From: Solirubrobacterales bacterium 70-9
Lineage (GTDB): Bacteria; Actinomycetota; Thermoleophilia; Solirubrobacterales; 70-9
Assembly (NCBI GenBank): GCA_001898095.1
Contig: MKSH01000275.1
Coordinates: 4,737 to 12,115 of the forward strand
Direction of reading: 5' to 3'
DNA: 7,379 nt
Part shown: positions 1-4,535 of the stretch, one piece after another
Position numbering within the stretch: position 1 is the stretch's first letter
Layout of the letters: each line of letters begins with the position of its first letter
Position numbers and translations under genes: made by a program
The notes under the pieces: generated by a model
The model's input: only the letters and a program-made list of their open reading frames with translations
The model's database searches: none
Told to the model about the DNA's origin: nothing

Positions 1-358
1 GCTCCTCGCGCGCGACCCCGAGCGCCGCCAGCTCCTCCGGCGCGGCGATGCCGAGCCCGCCGGCGGGCAGCAGCCGGCCGCCCGAGAGCACGTCGACGGT
101 GGCCATCTCCCGCGCCAGCAGGACCGGATTGCGCGGCGGCAGCACGAGCACGCCGGTACCCAGCTTCAGCCGCGTGGTGCGGGCGGCGACCGCGGCGAGC
201 GTCGGCAGCGGCGCGCCCCCGGCGAGCGACGCCGAGTCGCTCAGCCAGAGCGAGTCGTAGCCGAGCTCCTCGATCGTCTCGACCGCGCCCCAGAAACGAC
301 CGTCGGCGAGCCCGTCGCCGTCGAAGGGGCTCCAGCCGATGCCTACTCTCACGCTCAT
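1..358 (-). CDS. LLM-class (luciferase-like) flavin/F420-dependent oxidoreductase, N-terminal part
   Basis: Partial gene: it starts at the ATG at 358-356 and runs off the left edge after 119 codons. The product begins MSVRVGIGWSP and shows the TIM-barrel start of the LLM superfamily: an ELGYDSLWLSDS strand (residues 31-42), the TTRLKLGTGVLVLPPRNP block (61-78) and a VDVLSGGR segment (88-95). In this family these build the FMN or F420 pocket, and actinobacterial members usually take hydride from reduced F420 or FMNH2. The substrate is not predictable. The segment after SGGR (LLPAGGLGI) departs from the common LGVGxGW pattern. A TAGACT box lies 6 nt before the ATG and there is no ribosome-binding site, so the start is probably leaderless. 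It is divergent from the swivelling-domain gene. The family call is firm, the substrate unknown. Confidence 0.88.
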   Translation of the reverse strand, partial: MSVRVGIGWSPFDGDGLADGRFWGAVETIEELGYDSLWLSDSASLAGGAPLPTLAAVAARTTRLKLGTGVLVLPPRNPVLLAREMATVDVLSGGRLLPAGGLGIAAPEELAALGVAREE

Positions 359-364
359 CGGCCC

Positions 365-370
365 AGTCTA
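365..370 (-). promoter_or_regulatory. -10 box of the LLM gene at 1-358
   Basis: On the minus strand TAGACT ends 6 nt before the ATG at 358, which would put the transcription start at or next to the A of the start codon. No good -35 is seen; the 17-nt-upstream position reads CTGCCA. The same TAGACT hexamer stands 8 nt before the GTG of the SnoaL-like gene. Prediction from sequence only. Confidence 0.45.
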
Positions 371-386
371 ACTCTCGATCAAACGG

Positions 387-418
387 TTGGCAGGGAAACG
401 GTCGCTCTGCGGTATTCT
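387..418 (+). promoter_or_regulatory. Promoter of the swivelling-domain gene
   Basis: TTGGCA (387-392) and TATTCT (413-418) resemble -35 and -10 boxes, but the spacer is 20 nt, longer than ideal. The -10 ends 6 nt before the ATG at 425, so the mRNA would start at or near that codon. Two direct AAACGGT copies (381-387 and 396-402) flank or sit in the spacer and could be regulator contacts. Confidence 0.42.
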
Positions 419-424
419 CCGCCG

Positions 425-772
425 ATGGGAACGATCGGGAGAGGTACCACCGTGTCCGGAGGAACCGTCGAAGGCGTGCTGCACCGCGCCGACGACGTGC
501 AACAGGTCTTCAGCCTGATGAAACGGCCGGACCTCGACCAGGTGATCCTGCTCACCAGCTCCGCCTCGGCGACCGCCGTGGTGCCGCTGCTCGCCAAGGT
601 GCGGGGCGTCGTCAGCGAGTCCGGCGGCATGACCTCCCACCTGGCGATCGTCGCCCGCGAGTTCAACCTCCCCTGCATCCTCAGCGCCGAGCTCGAGGAG
701 TCCGACCTCGAGGGTCGCCGGGTGGTGCTCCAAGAGGACGGCGCTATCGCGGCAGCCGCGGAGCCTCGCTGA
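425..772 (+). CDS. Stand-alone PEP-utilising enzyme mobile (phosphohistidine swivelling) domain protein
   Basis: A 115-residue protein made of essentially one domain, the mobile His domain of PEP synthase, pyruvate phosphate dikinase and enzyme I. The signature SGGMTSHLAIVARE covers residues 66-79. H72 aligns with the histidine that carries the phosphoryl group, and NLPCIL (81-86) matches the following family segment. There is no ATP-grasp or PEP-binding TIM-barrel domain here or in a neighbouring gene, so it would have to serve partners encoded elsewhere or have a non-enzymatic role. Start choice: ATG 425 follows a TATTCT box by 6 nt and would be leaderless. GTG 452 has a Shine-Dalgarno-like GGGAGAGG (437-444) 7 nt upstream and would shorten the protein by nine residues. 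I prefer 425 because the residues just before VSGG look like the domain's first strand. The 3' end overlaps the convergent acyl-CoA synthetase gene by 29 bp. Confidence 0.85.
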   Translation: MGTIGRGTTVSGGTVEGVLHRADDVQQVFSLMKRPDLDQVILLTSSASATAVVPLLAKVRGVVSESGGMTSHLAIVAREFNLPCILSAELEESDLEGRRVVLQEDGAIAAAAEPR

Positions 773-2315
773 TCCCCTGCTCGCGCAGCTCCGCCTCGAT
801 CGTTTCGCGGAGGGCGAACTTCTTGATCTTTTCGCTGGCGGTGGTGGGGAAGCTGTCGACGAAGCGCACGTAGCGGGGCACCTTGAAGCTGGCGATCTGC
901 CCGAGGCAGAATTCGATCAGCTCCTGCTCATCCACTGCGGCGCCGGCGACGCAGCTGACGAAGGCGGCCGGGACTTCGCCGTAGCGGTCGTCGTCGACGC
1001 CGATCACCGCCGCCACGCTGACCGCCGGGTGGGTGAGGAGGAAGCCCTCGATCTCCGGCGCCGCGGCGTTCTCGCCGCCGACCTTCAACGTTTCCTTCAG
1101 CCGGCCGCGGAACTGCAGGGTGCCGTCGGGCAGCAGGCAGGCGAGGTCGCCGGTCCGAATCCAGCCGTCCGGGGTGCGCGCCGCCGCGGTCGCCTCCGGG
1201 TCGCGGTAGTAGCCGGCGAAGGCGCTGGGACTCTTGAAGAGGAGTTCGCCGGCGCTTTCGGCCGGTAGCTCGGCGCCGCTCTCGGGGTCGACGATCCGCA
1301 GCTCGACGTCGCGCATCGGCTTGCCCGAGGTGGTCAGGCGCCGCTCCAGCGGGTCGGTGTGGCTGCCGATGCAGATCGAGCCGCAGGACTCGGTCAGCCC
1401 GAAGCTCGAGACCTGCTTCGTCGCCGGCAGCATCTCCTGCATCCGCAGCAGGCGCTCGCGCACGCCGACGTTGATCACGATCCGCAGGGCGCTGAGGTCG
1501 GCGGTGGGAAAGTCGGGGTGTTCGAGCACCGCGAGCCAGATCAGCTCGAAGGCGGGGAAGGCGAGCGAGACGTGCTCGTCGACCAGCTGGCGAAGGGCGA
1601 GGCCCGGCTCGAAGATTCCCGGATGGCTGAGCGTGCCGCCGCCGACGAGGGCGGTCATGAAGACCTGCCAGCCGCCGGAGTGGAACATCGTCATCGGCGT
1701 CCACATGCGGTCGCCGGTGACGAACTCGAGCCGTTCCGTCGTGTTGCGGCCGACCGCCATCAGCGCACCGTGGTCGAGCAGGCAGCCCTTCGGGTCGGCG
1801 GTGGTGCCGGAGGTGTAGAGCAGGATCGCGGGCGCGTCGGGGGTCACCTTCGCGCTCAGCGCGGCGACCTCGGCCGGATCGACCTCGGCCCCCGCGGCGA
1901 CGAACTCGCCCTCGTCGCCGATCCGCACCAGGCGCGGGCTGTGGCTCGCCCCGCAGGTCCGCACCAGCTGCTCGAACTCGGCGCCGTAGAGGAGCACGGC
2001 GGGCTCGGCGTGGTCGAGCACGTAGCGCAGCTCGCCGGCCTTGTTGCGGGCGTTGACCGCCAGGCACATGGCGCCGAGGCGCATCGCCCCGAGGGCGAGC
2101 GAGACGTACTGCTCGCAACCCTCGCGCAGCAGGACTCCGACCCGGTCGCCGGGCCCGACCCCCATCCCCCGCAGGCGCCGGGCGCTCAGCTCGGAGGAGC
2201 GGCCGAGCTCGGCGTAGCTCGATTCCTCGCCGCCGAAGGAGATCGCGGCGGCGTCGGGTCGCTCCGCCGCGCGGGCGTCCAGCAGCGCCGCCAAAGAATC
2301 CCAGCGATGAGTCAC
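744..2315 (-). CDS. AMP-dependent acyl-CoA synthetase (class I adenylate-forming ligase)
   Basis: A 523-residue ANL-superfamily ligase, normal length for fatty-acyl or aryl-CoA synthetases, which convert a carboxylate, ATP and CoA to acyl-CoA, AMP and PPi. Motifs in order: P-loop YTSGTTADPKG (167-177), FGLTES (305-310), the ATP-binding aspartate in RTGD (387-390), the hinge/A8 region GRLKETLKVGGEN (404-416) followed by PEIE (420-423), and the C-terminal lysine in TASEKIKKF (492-500), where K496 is the expected adenylation lysine. The usual Gly before that lysine is Glu495. The substrate class is not readable. The start is GTG at 2315-2313, preceded by a strong GGAGGAGG 5 nt upstream. It lies 53 bp downstream of the SnoaL-like gene on the same strand and is probably in its operon, hence likely under the operator at 2850-2867. 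I infer that it activates an acid produced in the P450 pathway. Confidence 0.93.
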   Translation of the reverse strand: MTHRWDSLAALLDARAAERPDAAAISFGGEESSYAELGRSSELSARRLRGMGVGPGDRVGVLLREGCEQYVSLALGAMRLGAMCLAVNARNKAGELRYVLDHAEPAVLLYGAEFEQLVRTCGASHSPRLVRIGDEGEFVAAGAEVDPAEVAALSAKVTPDAPAILLYTSGTTADPKGCLLDHGALMAVGRNTTERLEFVTGDRMWTPMTMFHSGGWQVFMTALVGGGTLSHPGIFEPGLALRQLVDEHVSLAFPAFELIWLAVLEHPDFPTADLSALRIVINVGVRERLLRMQEMLPATKQVSSFGLTESCGSICIGSHTDPLERRLTTSGKPMRDVELRIVDPESGAELPAESAGELLFKSPSAFAGYYRDPEATAAARTPDGWIRTGDLACLLPDGTLQFRGRLKETLKVGGENAAAPEIEGFLLTHPAVSVAAVIGVDDDRYGEVPAAFVSCVAGAAVDEQELIEFCLGQIASFKVPRYVRFVDSFPTTASEKIKKFALRETIEAELREQGISEAPRLPR

Positions 2316-2320
2316 CCAGT

Positions 2321-2328
2321 CCTCCTCC
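2321..2328 (-). promoter_or_regulatory. Strong ribosome-binding site of the acyl-CoA synthetase gene
   Basis: On the minus strand GGAGGAGG lies 5 nt before GTG 2315. It fixes the non-ATG start and contrasts with the leaderless-looking starts of the promoter-proximal genes, as expected for a downstream gene of an operon. Confidence 0.75.
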
Positions 2329-2332
2329 GATC

Positions 2333-2348
2333 CGGGGACGCCGCCCCG
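2333..2348. repeat. Small inverted repeat between SnoaL-like gene and ligase
   Basis: CGGGG (2333-2337) and CCCCG (2344-2348) flank a 6-nt loop. In the minus-strand transcript this makes a 5-bp GC hairpin just upstream of the ligase ribosome-binding site. It could modulate expression or be chance in GC-rich DNA; there is no U-tract. Confidence 0.25.
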
Positions 2349-2367
2349 CTCTGGTCAACTGGAGCCA

Positions 2368-2387
2368 ATCATACGCTTGTTTGGTTT
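2368..2387 (-). promoter_or_regulatory. Possible second promoter with operator half-site before the ligase
   Basis: On the minus strand, TATGAT (2373-2368) is a good -10 match overlapping the SnoaL stop codon. Five nt upstream of it lies AAACCAAAC (2387-2379), identical to one 9-bp arm of the palindrome at 2850-2867. No convincing -35 is visible. If used, this would give the ligase its own start under the same regulator. The half-site also encodes the last SnoaL residues, so coincidence is possible. Confidence 0.3.
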
Positions 2388-2824
2388 TCGAGCCAGGAGC
2401 CGGGCGCGAAACCCTCGTGGACGACCTCGCGACGGGCGAAGAGCGCGCTCCCCGAGGCGAGGTCGACGCTGTCCCGGTAGCGACCCCAGTGGTCGGGGCC
2501 GACCGCGGTGACGGCGAGGAAGTAGCAGTCGGCGCGCGCCTCGGAGAGGCCGAGCGGGGCGATCCGCAGCGAGCTGACGTGGTGGCGGATGATGCCCGGG
2601 CCGGTCGCCGCGCCGACGTTTGCGGCGATTCGCGCGGCGATCTCCGCGCGCCCCTCGTAGCGCCCCGCGTCGAACGTGTGGCCCTTGATCTCGAGCACGC
2701 CGTCGGGGAGGAAGAGCGCCGCCAGGTCCTCGGCGCGGCCACGGTCGGCGGCCTCGACGTAGCGGCCGATCAGGTGGCGCACGGCCTCCGCCATCGCGGG
2801 CGAAGGGATCTCGGCGGCGTCCAC
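2369..2824 (-). CDS. SnoaL-like / NTF2-fold protein (nuclear transport factor 2 family)
   Basis: A protein of about 151 residues resembling SnoaL-like and ketosteroid-isomerase-fold (cone-shaped alpha+beta barrel) proteins. An N-terminal helix reads VRHLIGRYVEAADRGRAEDL, followed by AALFLPDGVLEIKG, an RHHVSSLRI strand, and the late strands ADCYFLAVTAVGPDHWGRY and FARREVVHEGF. Members are small-molecule isomerases, cyclases, hydratases or dioxygenase partners; which applies here cannot be told. Start choice: the frame stays open to 2911, but that would run through the operator. GTG 2824 lies 8 nt after a TAGACT box and fits a leaderless start. ATG 2794 (141 residues, starting MAEAVRHL) is the alternative and begins right at the domain. 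It is divergent from the P450 and followed after 53 bp by the acyl-CoA ligase, which suggests a shared pathway. Confidence 0.82.
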   Translation of the reverse strand: MDAAEIPSPAMAEAVRHLIGRYVEAADRGRAEDLAALFLPDGVLEIKGHTFDAGRYEGRAEIAARIAANVGAATGPGIIRHHVSSLRIAPLGLSEARADCYFLAVTAVGPDHWGRYRDSVDLASGSALFARREVVHEGFAPGSWLENQTSV

Positions 2825-2832
2825 GGGGCGGC

Positions 2833-2838
2833 AGTCTA
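2833..2838 (-). promoter_or_regulatory. -10 box of the SnoaL-like / ligase operon
   Basis: On the minus strand TAGACT stands 8 nt before GTG 2824. The matching -35 position (about 2856-2861) is a poor match and lies inside the palindrome 2850-2867, so a regulator bound there would block or control this promoter. Confidence 0.42.
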
Positions 2839-2844
2839 GCCCGG

Positions 2845-2872
2845 TTGCAAAACCAAGCGTTTGGTTTACTCT
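2845..2872 (+). promoter_or_regulatory. Promoter of the P450 gene
   Basis: TTGCAA (2845-2850) and TACTCT (2867-2872) are separated by 16 nt, and the spacer is almost exactly the palindromic operator. The predicted start near 2879 gives a 5' leader of about 55 nt that contains a stem-loop and a ribosome-binding site. The boxes are imperfect (about 4/6 and 3/6 matches), as is common for regulated promoters. Confidence 0.4.
2850..2867. promoter_or_regulatory. 18-bp near-perfect palindromic operator in the P450/SnoaL divergent region
   Basis: The sequence AAACCAAGCGTTTGGTTT equals its own reverse complement except for one symmetric mismatched pair (positions 8 and 11). It is AT-rich at the ends, in strongly GC-rich surroundings. 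It sits between the -35 and -10 of the P450 promoter and over the -35 region of the SnoaL promoter. Palindromes of this size and position are typical sites for dimeric repressors such as TetR-family regulators of lipid or acyl-CoA genes. The regulator family is an inference; no such gene lies in the window. Confidence 0.72.
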
Positions 2873-2883
2873 TCGACGGGGAC

Positions 2884-2907
2884 GATGGCCCGCCGCTCGC
2901 GGCCATC
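2884..2907 (+). repeat. Inverted repeat (stem-loop) in the P450 leader
   Basis: GATGGCC (2884-2890) and GGCCATC (2901-2907) form a perfect 7-bp stem around a 10-nt loop. It lies between the predicted transcription start and the ribosome-binding site, which begins 13 nt after the stem. It could stabilise or control the P450 mRNA, or be a second DNA-binding site. Confidence 0.45.
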
Positions 2908-2920
2908 TCATGGGATCACG

Positions 2921-2928
2921 AAGGAGAG
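2921..2928 (+). promoter_or_regulatory. Ribosome-binding site deciding the P450 start
   Basis: AAGGAGAG ends 5 nt before ATG 2934, making that the start rather than the in-frame ATG at 2910, which has no such site. Confidence 0.8.
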
Positions 2929-2933
2929 AAACG

Positions 2934-4154
2934 ATGACCGAGGTTTCCGTCGACAGCGCCGCCGAGACCGGCGGCTGCCCGATCGCCTATCCGTCGCTCG
3001 AGAGCGTCGCCTGCCCGTATCCGATCTTCGCCGAACAGCTCGAGCAGGGCCTGCAGGAGCCGGAGGGCGACGGGCCGTACCTGGTCAGCCGCCACGAGAC
3101 GATCACCCACGTGCTCAAACACCCCGAGATCTTCTCCAGCACCACCGACCTGAACGCCGAGGCCCAGCCCGGCTGGGAGGCAAGCGTCTTCTCCTCCGAC
3201 CCGCCCGATCACACGGTGAAGCGGGAGATCGCCCACCGCACCTTGAAACCGGGTCGGCTGAAAGCGTACGGGCCGATGATCGAGGAGATCATCGAAGGCC
3301 TGATCGACGACTTCATCGACGACGGCGAAGTCGAGTTCGTCGGCCAGTTCGCCAACCTGATGTCCAGCGAGGTGATGTTTCGCCTCCTCGACATCAGCCG
3401 CGAGGAAGCCGGGTGGGTCGCCGGCGTCACCTTCGAGGGCATCGGCGCCCGCTTCCTCCCCCACTCGATGCAGCTGCAGCAGGAAGCCGATGGCGCCCGC
3501 CTGAACGAGTTCATGCTCGACGTCGTCCGCCGGCGGATGGAGAACCTCGGCGACGACACGATCAGCGAACTGATCCGCGGCCACCGCGAACGGACCGGCG
3601 AAGACGACATCGACTACCTCGCGGTCGAGGCCTCGGTCTTCCTCCTCGGCGGTGTCCTCACCACCGCCCACCTGACCGGCACCGCGATGCGCCTGCTCCT
3701 CGCCCACCCCGACCAGATGGCGGCGGTGCGGGCGGACTACAGCCTGATCCCGAACATGCTGGAGGAGGCGATGCGCTTCGAGTCGCCGCTCCAGTTCATG
3801 CCCCGGGTCACGCTCGAGGACACCGAGCTGGAGGGCGTCTCGATCCCGGCCAAGTCGGAGCTGATCCTCGTCTACGCCGCGGCCAACCGCGACGAGAAGC
3901 AGTTCCCGCAGGCCGATCGCTTCGACATCCGGCGCGACGGCGTCCGTCGCCACTTCGGCTTCGGCCTCGGCACGCACTTCTGCCTCGGCGCCCCGCTGGC
4001 CCGGCTGGAGGGCAAGGTTGCCTACGAAAGCCTGTTCAACCGCATCGACAACATCCGGCTCGCCGATCCCGAGGACGACGGCGGCTACATCAACAGCGCC
4101 TTCAACCGCGGCCCCGCCACCCTGCGGCTGAAGTTCGATCGCGTCGTCGGGTGA
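2934..4154 (+). CDS. Cytochrome P450 monooxygenase (bacterial soluble class)
   Basis: A 406-residue soluble P450 with no membrane anchor, normal length for bacterial class I enzymes, which hydroxylate hydrophobic substrates using electrons from ferredoxin. Seen in order: C-helix DPPDHTVKR (89-97), with H93 and R97 as likely heme-propionate contacts; I-helix LLGGVLTTAH (237-246); K-helix EEAMR (277-281) giving E278 and R281; and the heme loop FGLGTHFCLG (343-352), with C350 as thiolate ligand, followed by APLAR. In the I-helix the acid of the usual GGx(D/E)TT is Leu242, while Thr243 and Thr244 remain. The ungapped distance to the following HPDQ supports this alignment. No ferredoxin or reductase gene is nearby. 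It is divergent from the SnoaL/ligase pair across a shared operator, so induction by a pathway substrate or CoA ester is likely. It probably acts upstream of the ligase, or on a side chain of the same compound. Confidence 0.95.
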   Translation: MTEVSVDSAAETGGCPIAYPSLESVACPYPIFAEQLEQGLQEPEGDGPYLVSRHETITHVLKHPEIFSSTTDLNAEAQPGWEASVFSSDPPDHTVKREIAHRTLKPGRLKAYGPMIEEIIEGLIDDFIDDGEVEFVGQFANLMSSEVMFRLLDISREEAGWVAGVTFEGIGARFLPHSMQLQQEADGARLNEFMLDVVRRRMENLGDDTISELIRGHRERTGEDDIDYLAVEASVFLLGGVLTTAHLTGTAMRLLLAHPDQMAAVRADYSLIPNMLEEAMRFESPLQFMPRVTLEDTELEGVSIPAKSELILVYAAANRDEKQFPQADRFDIRRDGVRRHFGFGLGTHFCLGAPLARLEGKVAYESLFNRIDNIRLADPEDDGGYINSAFNRGPATLRLKFDRVVG

Positions 4155-4159
4155 CCGGC

Positions 4160-4175
4160 GGCGCGACGTCGCGCC
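4160..4175. terminator. Bidirectional hairpin between convergent P450 and cupin genes
   Basis: GGCGCGACGTCGCGCC is a perfect 16-bp palindrome filling most of the 21 bp between the P450 stop (4154) and the cupin stop (4176). As RNA it forms a 6-bp GC stem with an ACGT loop on either strand. There is no U-tract, so it is at best a GC-rich terminator of the kind proposed in high-GC actinobacteria. A protein-binding site is the alternative. Confidence 0.5.
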
Positions 4176-4535
4176 CTAGGCGTTCAGGCTGAGGAGCGTC
4201 GCGCCCTTCCCGTCGAGGACGACGGGGCGATGGCCGCCGCCCGCGGCGTCCTCGAACATCGCAACCTCCCCCGGCCCCAGTGTGACCGAGGTCCCGTCGC
4301 TCAGCTCGAAGCGGATCCGTCCCGCGATCATCACCGCGATGCTGCGCCCGTCGGCGTGGAAGTCGCCGGCGAAGTCGGGGGGGAACTCGACGATCGCAGC
4401 GTCCCAGCTGCCGAGCGCCCGGGCGGCGAACCCACCGATCCCGTGTTCGGCCGGGTCGGCCGCCTCGAGGGCCAGCTCCCGCTCCTCCCAGTGCGACTCG
4501 CCGTCGCCCCCGGCGACGGCACATGGGACCTTCAA
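4176..4535 (-). CDS. Small cupin-domain protein
   Basis: A 119-residue single-domain cupin. The first conserved motif is around DFHADGRSIAVMIAGRI (58-74), followed by FELSDGTSVTLGPGEVAMFED (76-96). The classic HxH is HAD (H60, D62), and H102 is the only late histidine, so the metal site is degenerate and the protein may bind a ligand rather than catalyse. The start is a TTG at 4535-4533, which overlaps the TGA of the upstream dehydrogenase as TTGA. GGAAGGGG lies 5 nt before it, and no in-frame ATG exists near the domain start. It is the last gene of the LLM / Gfo-Idh / cupin operon. A role in handling that pathway's substrate, or as a sugar- or acid-binding accessory, is inference. Confidence 0.82.
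   Translation of the reverse strand: MKVPCAVAGGDGESHWEERELALEAADPAEHGIGGFAARALGSWDAAIVEFPPDFAGDFHADGRSIAVMIAGRIRFELSDGTSVTLGPGEVAMFEDAAGGGHRPVVLDGKGATLLSLNA

Noticed and set aside
2353..2358. TTGACC on the minus strand as a -35 box for the ligase
   Set aside because: A good -35 match, but 17 nt downstream reads CCGGAT, which is not a credible -10.
1359..2480. 373-residue plus-strand open frame
   Set aside because: Antisense to the acyl-CoA synthetase, with His/Arg/Gly-rich composition and no motif.
928..2742. 604-residue minus-strand open frame
   Set aside because: Arg-rich low-complexity translation overlapping the acyl-CoA synthetase and SnoaL-like genes in another frame; no recognisable domain.
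2825..2911. Upstream in-frame start of the SnoaL-like gene at 2911
   Set aside because: It would place coding sequence across the operator and the opposing promoter; the added residues are basic and unlike the family.
2910..2933. Earlier in-frame ATG of the P450
   Set aside because: No ribosome-binding site before it, whereas ATG 2934 has AAGGAGAG at ideal spacing.
2861..4192. 443-residue plus-strand open frame
   Set aside because: Arg/Pro-rich frame-shifted reading of the P450 gene; the P450 frame has all heme and helix motifs.
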